Shown: positions 8,472 through 17,691, numbered from the stretch's first letter. The stretch is DNA of 64,000 nt from Amycolatopsis japonica (GCF_000732925.1 NZ_CP008953.1:992001-1056000); one strand, 5' to 3'. Notes: generated by a model not told the origin, from the sequence alone. Numbers and translations are program-made.

Positions 8472-9668
8472 ATGAGTGAAGGAGTGAACGCTGCCGGTGC
8501 TCGATACCGTGGTCTGGATGACTGGTATCGGGAGGTTAACAGGATCTACCTGGACAAAAACTTCTATCGGGACGAGTTCTCAATCTTTGCCCATCTTGTC
8601 GAAGTTGTCGGTGGATTAAGTCTGCTCGCCAGTGAGAAGAAAAAGGATGGCGTTGATGTAAACCGGCATGTTCCGCGTGCGGTAGCTTGGTGGCTTGCAT
8701 TATGTGGCAAGGTTGGAATAAAAAGTGTTGAGCAAATGCTTTGGTGGAAATTTCCTTACCATTGTCCTTATTGTGAGAGGTCGGTTCATAACAATGATAT
8801 TTGCTGGGAATTGAAGGAAGAAAATCGCGGTCCAAACTGGGGGCGTCTTGAGCGTCTGGGGGTGCAAAATGAAGCGCGCAGGCCAAGTTCGATAGGTGCT
8901 TGGCAGCGAATGTTTGGTGAGATATACGTGGTCGATGCGACGGCGTCATATGCAGTTATATTCGCTAGGTTCACAGAGGAGTTAGGTGAACTTGGAGAGG
9001 CGTTACGTGCGTTCCGTGTAGCTCCAGGTTATTTTTTGAGCGAGGCCGCAGACTTGTTTGCATGGTTGATGAATTTGCAGAATACGCTGGAGAGTAAAAG
9101 GAAAGTCACATTGGCGCGCCGAGGTGAGCGACTGGATGAGGCATTTTCAGATTCCTATCCTGGACGGTGTCGCGATTGTGGTGCGGGCGTTTGTGCTTGT
9201 CCAGCAATCTTGCAAAGCACGCTGGGGCGCATTGCGCATGAACTTCCTGTGGGTCGGCGAGTGCAAGATGTCGGGCATTACAGCAGTTCCTTTGTGTCGG
9301 TGCAAGATATTTACACACGATTTGATGAGCCTGTTGGATTGACTGGATCGACTGGCCATGATTTCACTTTCTCGAAAGAACAGCTAAATGCGTTAAATGG
9401 CGGAATATCCCAGTTGATTCAAAGGGTTATAGAAAGTCAAGAAAGTTTTGGATCGTCAGCTGCTTCGCTGGTAAATTCTCTCCATCTAATGGGTGAAACT
9501 GTTCGAACTCAACGGTTGTCGAATCATGAAGTTTCGGATGTTGCTCATGAGGTCGCCGCTCTTGAAGCGAGCGACCGTGAGACTGTTATTGGGCTTCTTC
9601 GTCAGGCGGGCATCGGTATAATTGAAGAGAGACTGGTTGAGGCGGTTGAAGATCTAGCCTCTGGTTGA
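8472..9668 (+). CDS. MazG-like nucleotide pyrophosphohydrolase-type protein with Cys clusters
   Basis: A 398-residue protein. Residues 165-200 carry a MazG-type pattern: RFTEELGELGEALR (Glu169, 170, 173) and then SEAADLFAWL (Glu191, Asp194), that is ExxE-x17-ExxD, the Mg-binding signature of all-alpha NTP pyrophosphatases. Residues 40-90 look like a second, degenerate helical repeat of this kind. Cysteines at 98, 101 and 111 and at 233, 236, 241 and 243 suggest metal-binding elements. The last 150 residues are helical and Ser-rich, without a recognised domain. AGGA precedes the ATG. It is strongly AT-rich, with several TTA codons. Cleavage of a (deoxy)nucleoside triphosphate is inferred, not shown. 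Confidence 0.6.
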   Translation: MSEGVNAAGARYRGLDDWYREVNRIYLDKNFYRDEFSIFAHLVEVVGGLSLLASEKKKDGVDVNRHVPRAVAWWLALCGKVGIKSVEQMLWWKFPYHCPYCERSVHNNDICWELKEENRGPNWGRLERLGVQNEARRPSSIGAWQRMFGEIYVVDATASYAVIFARFTEELGELGEALRAFRVAPGYFLSEAADLFAWLMNLQNTLESKRKVTLARRGERLDEAFSDSYPGRCRDCGAGVCACPAILQSTLGRIAHELPVGRRVQDVGHYSSSFVSVQDIYTRFDEPVGLTGSTGHDFTFSKEQLNALNGGISQLIQRVIESQESFGSSAASLVNSLHLMGETVRTQRLSNHEVSDVAHEVAALEASDRETVIGLLRQAGIGIIEERLVEAVEDLASG

Positions 9669-9671
9669 TCT

Positions 9672-10772
9672 CTACCTGAGGCGATTGAGCAGCCAGGTGT
9701 GGAACTCGCCGATGTGGTGTTCCGAGGGCATGAGCACGCCGCCCCCGCGGTAGGCACGGGACGCCATCGCGGGCTGGCAGCGTTCGCAGGCGTCGAAGTC
9801 CTGCTCGTTGACGCGGTGGAACAACTCCACCGACCGTGACACGTCCCGTCCCGACGCCACGACCTCCTCCGAATAGAGCCAGTCGCATTCGACGACCGTC
9901 CGGTCCGGCGCGAGCGGGTACATCCGGTGGAAGATCACGTGGTCCGGCACCAGGTTCACGAACACCTGCGGCCGGATGGTGATCGCGTAGTACCGCCTGT
10001 CCTGGTCGTTCGCGACGCCGTCGAGCCGGTCGAAACCCGAACGGCCGTCGATGGTGAACCCCTCCACGTCCTCGCCGAATTCGGCGCCGTGCCCGACGTA
10101 GTACTGCGCCGCGTACCCGTCGGCGAACTCCGGCAGCACCTCGGTCAGCTCCGGATGGATGGTCGCGCAGTGGTAGCACTCCATGAAGTTCTCGACGATG
10201 AGCTTCCAGTTCGCCTTGACGTCGTAGGTGATCCGGCGCCCGACCGACAGTTTGTCGAGGCGGTACCGCTCGATCGACTCCAGATCGCCCAGCCGTTCGC
10301 GCACCGCGCCTTCGACGTCGGCCTCGAACGACGGTGGGTCCGCGGCGAGGCAGACCCACGCGTAACCCAGCCACTCCCGCAGGTGCACGGTGTGCAGCCC
10401 GTACTCGGCCCGGTCGATGTCGGGCAGGTTCGCCAGGTTCGGCGCCGCGATCAGCTTGCCGTCGAGCCCGTACGTCCACGCGTGGTACGGACACTGGAAC
10501 GCGCGTTTCACCGTGCCCGATTCCTCCGTGCACAGCCGGGCGCCGCGATGGCGGCAGACGTTGAGGAACGCCCGCAGCCCGCCGTCCCGGCCCCGGCTGA
10601 CGAGCACGCTCTCCCGTCCTATTCGGACAGTGCGGAAGTCGCCGGCCGACGGCAGGTCCGCCGACCGGACCGCGCAGAACCACCGGCGCTCGAAGATCTT
10701 CTCCTGCTCGGCCGCGAAGATGGCGGCGTCGGTGTAGTAGCCGCCACCCAGCGTGGGGATGAGACTCGTCAT
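9672..10772 (-). CDS. gbcA: Rieske non-heme iron oxygenase, probable glycine betaine monooxygenase alpha subunit
   Basis: A 366-residue ring-hydroxylating-type oxygenase. The Rieske cluster ligands are CRHRG (Cys73, His75) and CPYHAW (Cys94, His97). The mononuclear iron site is [15 protein letters not shown] (His201, His206), with the bridging acidic residue just before. This family includes GbcA, which demethylates glycine betaine to dimethylglycine. The assignment rests on neighbours: it overlaps by ATGA the sarcosine oxidase gene, itself overlapped with a dimethylglycine dehydrogenase, so one operon encodes the three demethylation steps. Electron donors are probably the ferredoxin at 15445 and reductase at 15759. 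Another quaternary-amine substrate remains possible. Confidence 0.85.
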   Translation of the reverse strand: MTSLIPTLGGGYYTDAAIFAAEQEKIFERRWFCAVRSADLPSAGDFRTVRIGRESVLVSRGRDGGLRAFLNVCRHRGARLCTEESGTVKRAFQCPYHAWTYGLDGKLIAAPNLANLPDIDRAEYGLHTVHLREWLGYAWVCLAADPPSFEADVEGAVRERLGDLESIERYRLDKLSVGRRITYDVKANWKLIVENFMECYHCATIHPELTEVLPEFADGYAAQYYVGHGAEFGEDVEGFTIDGRSGFDRLDGVANDQDRRYYAITIRPQVFVNLVPDHVIFHRMYPLAPDRTVVECDWLYSEEVVASGRDVSRSVELFHRVNEQDFDACERCQPAMASRAYRGGGVLMPSEHHIGEFHTWLLNRLR

Positions 10773-11914
10773 CTCGCGACTCCGGCGAACCGGGCGGGGT
10801 CGAACAGGCCGATCGGATGCGCGGTGGTGCCGTCCACGACCAGGTCGGCGAGTATCTCGCCGACCACCGGGACGAATTTGAAGCCGTGCCCGGAGAAACC
10901 GCAGGCGACCACCACCCGCTCGTGCTCGGGATGGCGGGAGATGACGAAATGCTCGTCGGGCGTGTTCGTGTACATGCAGGTCGCCCCGCGCAGGAACGTG
11001 CCGGGCAGCGCCGGCATCTTCCGTCCGACGAACTTCGAGATCTCGGCGACCTCTTCGGCGTGCACCGTCCGGTCGATGGTCTCGGGCGTGCAGGGCCTGC
11101 CGCCGCGGAAGAACGCGACCTTCACGCTTCCGGCGTCGTCGTGGGAGGGGAAACCGTAGAACTGGCGGCCGCCCTCGCCTTCCCAGACGTAGATCGGATG
11201 CCGTTCGGCACGGAACGGCGTCACCTCACCCGATGGTGCGAACCAGTACTGGACCTGCCGTTCGATGGTGAACTCGATCCCGAGTTCGGTGAGCAGGCCG
11301 GGAGCCCAGGCGCCGGGGCAGATCACCAGCTGTTCGGCGGTGTAGAAGTTCTGCGCCGTGCCCACCCGGACCCCGGTGGACGTCTCCCGCCAGGAAAGGA
11401 CCTCCTCCTCGTGGTGCAGCTCCGCCCCGGCCCGCGCGGCGAGCTGGAGATGCGCCGCCACACTGCCTTCCGGCACCACGAAGCCGGCGTTCTCCTCGTA
11501 CAGCGCGATTTCGTGGTCCGCCGGGTTCATCGTCGGGAACCGGCGGCGGATCTCGGCCGCGTCGAGGAGTTCGTGCGGCAGATCCCAGGTCCGCGCGCTC
11601 GCCAGGCTGCCCGACACCGTCCGCGAATCGGGACCGCCGAGCATGATCCCACCGCAGCGGGTGAAGATCTTCCGCCCGGAATCGCGTTCGACGCCCTCCC
11701 ACAGTTCGTGCGCCCGCAGCAGGAGCGGGACGTACGCGGGGTCCTCGAAGTACGCCTGGCGGGTGATCCGCGAGCCGCCGTGGCTGGACCCGAGGTTGTG
11801 CACGGGCGCGAAGCGGTCGATGCCCAGCACGCGGCGTCCTCGCCGGGCGAGCCGGTACGCCGCGGCACTGCCCATCCCGCCGAGGCCGATGACGATGACG
11901 TCGTAATGACTCAT
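10769..11914 (-). CDS. Monomeric-type sarcosine oxidase / FAD amine oxidase
   Basis: A 381-residue FAD enzyme beginning [19 protein letters not shown], a Rossmann dinucleotide motif, followed by GIDRF and the [10 protein letters not shown] loop typical of monomeric sarcosine oxidases. A Cys near the C-terminus ([11 protein letters not shown]) is in the place of the covalent flavin-attachment region; in this family flavin is bound to Cys of a G-A-T-C-M motif, and GATCMYT is present. It would oxidise sarcosine to glycine, formaldehyde and hydrogen peroxide. The ATG overlaps the upstream stop by four bases and its own stop overlaps gbcA, so translation is coupled. Confidence 0.88.
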   Translation of the reverse strand: MSHYDVIVIGLGGMGSAAAYRLARRGRRVLGIDRFAPVHNLGSSHGGSRITRQAYFEDPAYVPLLLRAHELWEGVERDSGRKIFTRCGGIMLGGPDSRTVSGSLASARTWDLPHELLDAAEIRRRFPTMNPADHEIALYEENAGFVVPEGSVAAHLQLAARAGAELHHEEEVLSWRETSTGVRVGTAQNFYTAEQLVICPGAWAPGLLTELGIEFTIERQVQYWFAPSGEVTPFRAERHPIYVWEGEGGRQFYGFPSHDDAGSVKVAFFRGGRPCTPETIDRTVHAEEVAEISKFVGRKMPALPGTFLRGATCMYTNTPDEHFVISRHPEHERVVVACGFSGHGFKFVPVVGEILADLVVDGTTAHPIGLFDPARFAGVAR

Positions 11915-14349
11915 GCGGCGCTCCTGATCCGGGCCATGGCGGGGTCGAACAACGGCTCGTTCGCGACGACGGCGGGGATCCGCTCGCCGAAGTACTCGAT
12001 CTCCAGCGGCCTTCCCGGCCGGCTGAACTCGACCGGAAGCCAGGCGTAGGCGATGTTCTTGCCGACGGTGTAGCCGTACGCGGCACTCGTGACGTACCCG
12101 GCGGGACGGCCGTCGGCGTACACCGGTTCCTTGCCGAGCACGACGGTGTACGGATCGTCGACGGTGAGACAGGTCAGTTTCCTGGTCACCGTTTCCTCCG
12201 AGCGACCGGCCAGCGCGTCCCGGCCGACGAAGTAGCCCTTGTCCATCCGCACGGCGAACCCGAGACCGGCCTCGTACGGATCGTGCTCGGTGGTGACGTC
12301 CGTGCCCCACAGCCGATATCCCTTCTCCAGCCGCATACTGGAGAAGGCGTCCCGTCCGGCGGCGATGATCCCGTGCGCCTGCCCCGCTTCCCAGATCGTG
12401 TCCCAGAGTTCGTGGCCGAGGTCGGCGCTCGTGTACAGCTCCCAGCCGAGTTCGCCCACATAGGACAGTCGCATCGCGATCACCGGAACATGGCCGATGT
12501 ACGCCTGTTTCGTCTTGAAGTAGCCCATGGCCTGATGCGAGAAGTCCGTTGTGGACAGTGTCTGCAGTACAGCTCTCGCGAGCGGGCCCCAGAGCCCGAT
12601 ACAGCAGGTGCCCGGGGTGGTCTCGTGGATCTGCGCGGCGCCGTCGCCGGGGAGATGCCGCCGGAGCCAGTCGATGTCGATGGCGCTGTTGACGCCGACC
12701 TGGAACCGTTCGGCGCCGAGCCGGGCGACGGTCAGGTCGCTGCGCACGCCGCCGTCCTCGTCGAGCAGCAGGGTGTAGGTGACCGAGCCGGGTTTCTTGC
12801 CGAGCTGGTTCGTGGTCATCGTCTGCAGGAACGGCAGCGCGCCGGGACCGGTGACCTCCACCCGTTTCAACGACGTCATGTCGAACATCGCGACCCGCTG
12901 CCGCGCGACCAGTGCCTCGGCGCCGCCGATCGGCGACCAGTACCGGGCGGCCCAGTCGTTGCGCGCGGGGACGCGGTCGACCTCGGGAAGGTTCGCGTTC
13001 GCCTCGTACCAGTGCGGACGTTCCCAGCCGCCCGCTTCGAGGAAGAAGGCGCCGAGCTCGGCTTGCCGTTCGTAGAAAGGACTCGTCCGCAGTGGCCGTG
13101 GTTCTTCCATGGGCTGCAAGGGATGGACGATGTCGTAGACCTCGACGAAGCTCTGGCAGCTCCGTTTCATGACGTGGTCCGGCGCCAGTTGCACCCGCTC
13201 GAACCGCGCGAGATCGCAACCGTGCAGATCCGTTTCGGGCCTGCCGTCGACCAGCCACTGCGCCATGGCGCGCGCGACCCCGGCCGAATGCGTGATCCAG
13301 ACCGCTTCGGCGACCCAGAACCCGTCGAGGCCGGGGTGTTCGCCCAGCAGCGGCATGCCGTCCGGGGTGAAGGAGAACAGGCCGTTGATGCCCTCCTCGA
13401 CCTTGGTCTCGCCGAGTGTGGGCAGCAGGTCGACGGCGGCGGTCCACGACGCTTCGAAGTCCGCGGGGGTGAACGTCAGCTCCGAGGGCATTCCCTCGCC
13501 GGAGCCGATCTCCTTGGCGGGCAACGGCATCGGCCGGTGACCGTACGCGCCGATGCCGATCCGGTCGACGTGTTCGCGGAAATAGAGGTCGGCGTCCTGA
13601 TGGCGCAGGATCGGCCTCGTGGCCTCCTCGGTCACGCCGGCGAGTGACGGCAGGGGACTGGTGCGCGCGTACTGATGCGCCATCGGGACCAGCGGGATCG
13701 TGAGGTCCACCAGTTCGCCGAGCACCGGCCCCCACATCCCGGCGCACGAGAGCACGATGTCCGCGCGGAAGCTCCCGGTCTCGGTGGTCACGCCGGTGAC
13801 CCGGCCGGCCGACCGCTCGACGCCGACGACCTTCTGCCGCGCGATGAACCTCGCGCCGCGTCCGATCGCGCGGCGGGCCTGTGCCTCGGCCGCCCGGAGG
13901 GGATGGGCCAGACCGTCGGAGGGGATGTGGAATCCGCCGAGCACCTTGGCCGGATCGAGCAACGGATGCAGCGCCGCGCATTCGCCGGGATCGATCAGCC
14001 TGCTTTCGACCCCCGACGCGGTGGCCCAGCCGTGCCGCCGCGCCAGGTCGGCGAGCCGTTCCGGGGTGGTGGCCACCTCCAGCCCGCCGACCGGGCGGAA
14101 ACAAGGGTTCCCGTCGAGGTCGAGCGTGCCGTATTTGGCGACGGTGTAGCGGGCGAACTCGGTCATCGTGCGGCAGGCGTTGGTCTGGAAGACCAGACCG
14201 GGCGCGTGCGACGTCGACCCGCCGGTGGCGAACAGGTCGCCCTGTTCCAGCACGGTGACGTCGGTCCAGCCGCGTTCGGTGAGTTCGTCGGCGAGCGCGC
14301 AGCCGACGATGCCGGCGCCGATCACGACGACGCGGGGTGCGGGGGGCAT
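11911..14349 (-). CDS. Dimethylglycine dehydrogenase-type FAD/GcvT fusion enzyme
   Basis: An 812-residue two-part enzyme. The N-terminal half is a DAO-type FAD oxidoreductase ([17 protein letters not shown], then STSHAPG near the flavin-attachment region). The C-terminal half is a GcvT-like aminomethyl-transferase domain (from [20 protein letters not shown], ending with the [15 protein letters not shown] block), which passes the methyl group to tetrahydrofolate. Together they demethylate dimethylglycine to sarcosine. ATG 14349 is preferred over ATG 14484 because GGAGG lies upstream and FAD-motif spacing is normal. It is first gene of the three-gene operon; a candidate IclR operator is at 14418-14455. 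Confidence 0.88.
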   Translation of the reverse strand: MPPAPRVVVIGAGIVGCALADELTERGWTDVTVLEQGDLFATGGSTSHAPGLVFQTNACRTMTEFARYTVAKYGTLDLDGNPCFRPVGGLEVATTPERLADLARRHGWATASGVESRLIDPGECAALHPLLDPAKVLGGFHIPSDGLAHPLRAAEAQARRAIGRGARFIARQKVVGVERSAGRVTGVTTETGSFRADIVLSCAGMWGPVLGELVDLTIPLVPMAHQYARTSPLPSLAGVTEEATRPILRHQDADLYFREHVDRIGIGAYGHRPMPLPAKEIGSGEGMPSELTFTPADFEASWTAAVDLLPTLGETKVEEGINGLFSFTPDGMPLLGEHPGLDGFWVAEAVWITHSAGVARAMAQWLVDGRPETDLHGCDLARFERVQLAPDHVMKRSCQSFVEVYDIVHPLQPMEEPRPLRTSPFYERQAELGAFFLEAGGWERPHWYEANANLPEVDRVPARNDWAARYWSPIGGAEALVARQRVAMFDMTSLKRVEVTGPGALPFLQTMTTNQLGKKPGSVTYTLLLDEDGGVRSDLTVARLGAERFQVGVNSAIDIDWLRRHLPGDGAAQIHETTPGTCCIGLWGPLARAVLQTLSTTDFSHQAMGYFKTKQAYIGHVPVIAMRLSYVGELGWELYTSADLGHELWDTIWEAGQAHGIIAAGRDAFSSMRLEKGYRLWGTDVTTEHDPYEAGLGFAVRMDKGYFVGRDALAGRSEETVTRKLTCLTVDDPYTVVLGKEPVYADGRPAGYVTSAAYGYTVGKNIAYAWLPVEFSRPGRPLEIEYFGERIPAVVANEPLFDPAMARIRSAA

Positions 14350-14417
14350 GGTGAGGGGTACCTCCTGCCTGCCCGGAAAGTCCACAAAGGACCATCGGGC
14401 ATCGGGGTGACAGGCGC

Positions 14418-14455
14418 TGTTGCGAATGAGGCACGTTGTTCCGTCTTCAGCAACA
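14418..14455. promoter_or_regulatory. Candidate IclR operator 1 (upstream of dimethylglycine dehydrogenase operon)
   Basis: Inverted half-sites TGTTGC (14418-14423) and GCAACA (14450-14455) span 38 bases in the gap between the catabolic operon and the IclR gene. The same half-sites, with nearly the same span, recur twice near the IclR start and the ferredoxin gene, which supports one regulator binding all three. Confidence 0.55.
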
Positions 14456-14506
14456 AAGTGCGGCACCGGCGGGCGCGCTGTCAAGAGCCCGAAGAGGTCG
14501 GCCTCT

Positions 14507-15292
14507 TCACTCGGCGAAGTACCCCAGCTGTGCCGAAAGATCAGCCGACGCCTCGGTCAGCGGCCGGACGATCTGCCGCACCCGCTGTTTCGAAAGCCGG
14601 TACGACGGGCCCGAAGCGCTCATCGCCGCGACGACGTCGCCGCCGGGTCCGTGCACCGGCACCGCGACCGCGTGCATCCCCAGCTCCAGCTCCTCGAAAC
14701 AGGACGCGTACCCGTCCTCGGCGACCCGCTCCAGCTCCGCGGTCAGCTCGTCCGGATCGACCGTGGTCCGCGGCGTGAACTGTTCGAGTTTCCGCCGGAG
14801 CAAGCGTTTGCGCTCGACGTCGCCCATGTACGCGAGCAGCACCTTCCCGCTGGACGTCGCGTGCAGGGGCGTGCGCTGCCCGGTCCAGTTCTGCGTGGTG
14901 ATCGCGGCCGAGCCGCGGGCCTGGCTGACGTTGATCGCGACACCGTCGTCGGCGATCGCGATGTTGACCGTCTCGCCGAGCGTCTCCGCCAGGCCCTGGC
15001 AGGTCTGCCTGCCCAGTTTCGCCAGGTCCATCCGGCCGGTGGCGGCGCCGGCGAGCCGGACGATGCCGAAGCCGATCGCGTATTTGCCGCGTTCGCCGAG
15101 CTGCTCGACGAGGCCGCGGTTCTCCAGGACGCTCAGCAGACGGGAGGCCGTCGACTTGTGCACACCGAGCTCGCCCGCGATCTCGGTGATCCCCGTTTCC
15201 CCGTTGCGTGCCAGCAGTTCCAGCACGCTGATCGCGCGGTCGACGGACTGCACCTGGCTGGATGTTGCGTTCCCCGCGTCCTGGTTCCGCAT
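14507..15292 (-). CDS. IclR-family transcriptional regulator of the betaine demethylation cluster
   Basis: A 261-residue regulator. Residues 12-75 form the winged helix-turn-helix (DRAISVLELLARNGETGITEIA, VHKSTASRLLSVLENRGLV). The rest is the IclR effector-binding domain (LHATSSGKVLLAYM, GYASCFEELELGMHAVAVPV). ATG 15292 is chosen because the conserved HTH begins a normal distance after it; longer open sequence upstream is antisense to the ferredoxin. It sits between the two arms of the cluster. Two candidate operators flank or overlap its own start, so autoregulation is likely. The effector is presumably a betaine-pathway metabolite. Confidence 0.9.
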   Translation of the reverse strand: MRNQDAGNATSSQVQSVDRAISVLELLARNGETGITEIAGELGVHKSTASRLLSVLENRGLVEQLGERGKYAIGFGIVRLAGAATGRMDLAKLGRQTCQGLAETLGETVNIAIADDGVAINVSQARGSAAITTQNWTGQRTPLHATSSGKVLLAYMGDVERKRLLRRKLEQFTPRTTVDPDELTAELERVAEDGYASCFEELELGMHAVAVPVHGPGGDVVAAMSASGPSYRLSKQRVRQIVRPLTEASADLSAQLGYFAE

Positions 15293-15301
15293 GACGCAAC
15301 A
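15263..15301. promoter_or_regulatory. Candidate IclR operator 2 (overlaps the IclR start codon)
   Basis: Inverted repeat TGTTGCGT (15263-15270), N23, ACGCAACA (15294-15301). It spans 39 bases and covers the start codon of the IclR gene, consistent with negative autoregulation. Confidence 0.55.
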
Positions 15302-15372
15302 GTAGCCGTTTCGCCCGGATCCGCTCGGCTGAGTGGGCGAATCCCTTGACGCACCGGCCCCTCGGGGGTGAT

Positions 15373-15410
15373 TGTTGCGCAGAGCACGTCCCGTCTCGTA
15401 ATGCGCAACA
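15373..15410. promoter_or_regulatory. Candidate IclR operator 3 (upstream of the ferredoxin gene)
   Basis: Inverted repeat TGTTGCGCA (15373-15381), N20, TGCGCAACA (15402-15410), perfect over nine bases per arm. It lies 35 bases before the ferredoxin start, where it would control the divergent transcription unit. Confidence 0.6.
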
Positions 15411-15444
15411 TCAACAACCGTCGGTCCTTTCCCCGGAGGCCCCG

Positions 15445-15762
15445 ATGATCCGTGCCTGCTCCGTCTCCGAACTGCCCGAAGGCGAAGCCGTCCGCTTGGC
15501 GGGCCCCGTGCCCGTCTCGGTCTTCCATTCCGAGGGCGCTTATTACGCGCTCGACGACACCTGCAGCCATCAGGACGCGTCGCTCGCCGACGGCTGGATC
15601 GAAGGCTGCTACGTCGAATGCCCGCTGCACGCCGCGCGGTTCGATCTGCGGACCGGCGCGCCGGACTGCCTGCCTGCCAAGAACGCCGTGCGCACGTACC
15701 CGGTCGTGGTCGCCGACGGGGTGATCTACGTGGACACCGAGGTGCGGCAGGACGTCGCTTGA
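15445..15762 (+). CDS. Rieske-type [2Fe-2S] ferredoxin, oxygenase electron donor
   Basis: A 105-residue Rieske ferredoxin of the type that serves non-heme oxygenases. Cluster ligands are CSHQDASLADG (Cys40, His42) and CPLHAARFD (Cys59, His62). GGAGG precedes ATG 15445. The stop overlaps the start of the reductase gene. In context it should carry electrons from the reductase to the Rieske oxygenase at 9672, although it is transcribed in the opposite direction from that gene. Confidence 0.92.
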   Translation: MIRACSVSELPEGEAVRLAGPVPVSVFHSEGAYYALDDTCSHQDASLADGWIEGCYVECPLHAARFDLRTGAPDCLPAKNAVRTYPVVVADGVIYVDTEVRQDVA

Positions 15763-16895
15763 GAACCGTCGCCGTCGTCGGCACCTCCCTGGCGGGGCTC
15801 CGCGCGGCACAGGAATTGCGCGCCCAAGGCTTCGACGGGCGGCTGGTGATGATCGGCGCCGAGCCGCCGTACGACCGGCCGCCGTTGTCGAAGGATTTCT
15901 TGCTGGGCAAGGTTTCCGCCGACGACATCGCGCTCGCCGGGCAGGACGACCTCGACGCGCTGGCCGCCGAATGGCGCCTCGGCGTCCGCGCCGAAAAGCT
16001 CGGTCGCGAGGGCGTGACCCTCGGCGACGGCACCACGATCGCCGCCGACGGTTACGTCATCGCGACCGGAGCGGTGGCCAGAACCCTTGACGCGGCAAGG
16101 AGTCTGGCGGGCGTGCACACCTTGCGGACGCTCGAAGACGCGCTCGCCCTGAAGCAGGCTCTCGCGGCCGGGCCTTCCGCGGTCGTCGTCATCGGCGCGG
16201 GATTCATCGGCGCGGAGGTCGCGTCCGCGTGCCGGCTGCTCGGCCACGAAGTGAGCGTGATCGAGGCGATGCCCGTGCCGCTCGCCCCCGTCCTCGGCGC
16301 GCGGATGGGCGCGGTGTGCGGGGAACTGCACGCGGAGAACGACGTCCGTCTGATCGCGGGCGTCCCCGTCGCCGGGTTCACCGGAACCGGCCGGGTCACC
16401 GGTGTACGGCTCGCCGACGGCCGGGAGATCCGCGCCGATCTCGTCGTCGCCGGAGTGGGGGCGCGGCCCGCCACCGAATGGCTGACCGGCTCCGGGCTCG
16501 CCGTCGACGACGGGGTGCTGGTCGATTCCGGCTGTGTCACAGCGAATCCCCGAGTGATCGCGGTGGGTGACGTCGCGCGGTACCGCTGCCCGCTGCGCGG
16601 CGTACGGGTCCGCGCCGAGCATTGGACGGCGGCCGGGGAACAGCCGGGCGTCGCGGTCTCGAACCTGCTCGCCGGCTCGACCGTCACGCATTTCGCACGA
16701 CACGGTTACTTTTGGTCCGATCAGTACGGACGGCGGCTCCAATTCGCCGGAGTGGCCACGGAAGACGTGCGGATCGCCGAAGGTGACACGGCTTCGAAGC
16801 GCTTCGTCGCGACCTATCACCGCGGCGATGTGCTGACCGGTGTCTTCGCGATCGACTCCCCGAGGCCGTTCACCAGGCTCCGACGTGCTCTCTAG
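15759..16895 (+). CDS. FAD-dependent ferredoxin reductase
   Basis: A 378-residue NAD(P)H:ferredoxin reductase of the glutathione-reductase-like class that partners oxygenases. It has an N-terminal FAD motif (VAVVGTSLAGLRAAQEL), PPYDRPPLSKDFL, a second dinucleotide motif (VVVIGAGFIGAEVASACRL) and VIAVGDVARY for flavin contact. The start is TTG in a TTGA overlap with the ferredoxin stop, so the two proteins are made together. It completes a three-component Rieske oxygenase system. Confidence 0.9.
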   Translation: MRTVAVVGTSLAGLRAAQELRAQGFDGRLVMIGAEPPYDRPPLSKDFLLGKVSADDIALAGQDDLDALAAEWRLGVRAEKLGREGVTLGDGTTIAADGYVIATGAVARTLDAARSLAGVHTLRTLEDALALKQALAAGPSAVVVIGAGFIGAEVASACRLLGHEVSVIEAMPVPLAPVLGARMGAVCGELHAENDVRLIAGVPVAGFTGTGRVTGVRLADGREIRADLVVAGVGARPATEWLTGSGLAVDDGVLVDSGCVTANPRVIAVGDVARYRCPLRGVRVRAEHWTAAGEQPGVAVSNLLAGSTVTHFARHGYFWSDQYGRRLQFAGVATEDVRIAEGDTASKRFVATYHRGDVLTGVFAIDSPRPFTRLRRAL

Positions 16896-17006
16896 GGGCA
16901 GAAGACCCTACTCGGATGGAGCAATTTGCCCGATTCGATGATCTTTCTGGTGGTCACATCGCCGGGTCGCGCGCCCGCACGGGGAAACTAGTGCGAACAT
17001 AGGTTT

Positions 17007-17684
17007 ATGAAGGCACGTGTTCTGGTCGTCGACGACGACCCTGCTCTCGCGGAGATGCTCACCATCGTGCTGCGTGGGGAGGGGTTCGACACAGCCGTCG
17101 TGGCCGACGGCTCACGGGCGCTGCCCGCGCTTCGTGAGCTGAAACCGGACCTGGTCCTCCTCGACCTCATGCTGCCCGGCATGAACGGCATCGACGTCTG
17201 CAAGGCGATCCGGGCCGAATCCGGCGTGCCGATCGTGATGCTCACCGCCAAGAGCGACACCGTGGACATCGTCCTCGGGCTCGAGTCGGGGGCCGACGAC
17301 TACGTGGTCAAGCCCTTCAAGCCGAAGGAGCTCGTGGCCCGCGTCCGCGCCCGGATGCGCCGCACCGAGGCCGAGCCCGCCGAGTCGCTGACGATCGGCG
17401 ATCTCGCGATCGACGTCCCCGGCCACGAGGTGACGCGGGAGGGCAAGGCCATCCCGCTGACCCCGCTCGAGTTCGACCTCCTGGTCGCGCTCGCCCGTAA
17501 GCCGCGGCAGGTGTTCACCCGCGAGGTGCTCCTCGAGCAGGTGTGGGGCTACCGCCACGCCGCCGACACCCGGCTGGTGAACGTCCACGTCCAGCGGCTG
17601 CGGTCGAAGGTCGAGAAGGACCCGGAGCACCCCGAGGTGGTGTTGACCGTTCGCGGTGTCGGGTACAAGGCCGGCCCGCCGTGA
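17007..17684 (+). CDS. mtrA: Two-component response regulator MtrA
   Basis: A 225-residue OmpR/PhoB-class regulator. The receiver domain has the acidic pocket VVDDDP, phospho-acceptor Asp53 in LLDLMLPGMNG, and KPFKPKEL. A winged-helix DNA-binding domain follows (FDLLVALARKPRQVFTREVLLEQVWGY). MtrA is the conserved actinobacterial regulator of cell division, wall turnover and replication timing. It is immediately followed by mtrB and lpqB as in mycobacteria. Here tmk is not adjacent: about 9.3 kb of other DNA has come between. Confidence 0.97.
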   Translation: MKARVLVVDDDPALAEMLTIVLRGEGFDTAVVADGSRALPALRELKPDLVLLDLMLPGMNGIDVCKAIRAESGVPIVMLTAKSDTVDIVLGLESGADDYVVKPFKPKELVARVRARMRRTEAEPAESLTIGDLAIDVPGHEVTREGKAIPLTPLEFDLLVALARKPRQVFTREVLLEQVWGYRHAADTRLVNVHVQRLRSKVEKDPEHPEVVLTVRGVGYKAGPP

Positions 17685-17691
17685 TCACCCC

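Larger units (their letters stand above)
7020..9671. other. AT-rich three-gene cassette (tmk, coiled-coil membrane protein, MazG-like protein)
   Basis: Base composition drops sharply at the start of tmk and recovers exactly at the end of the MazG-like gene. Hand counts give 32/60 G+C at 7141-7200, 26/60 at 7921-7980 and 23/60 at 8701-8760, against 46/60 at 9721-9780 just outside. Codons rare in this genome, including TTA, are used freely. No integrase, transposase or clear attachment repeat was found. The segment interrupts the normally tight tmk-mtrA order, and tmk itself shares the foreign composition. Confidence 0.75.

Noticed and set aside
10769..14434. A 1221-codon open frame spanning the sarcosine oxidase and dimethylglycine dehydrogenase genes
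   Set aside because: Only the last 381 codons are protein-like; the rest is the wrong frame of the dehydrogenase gene.
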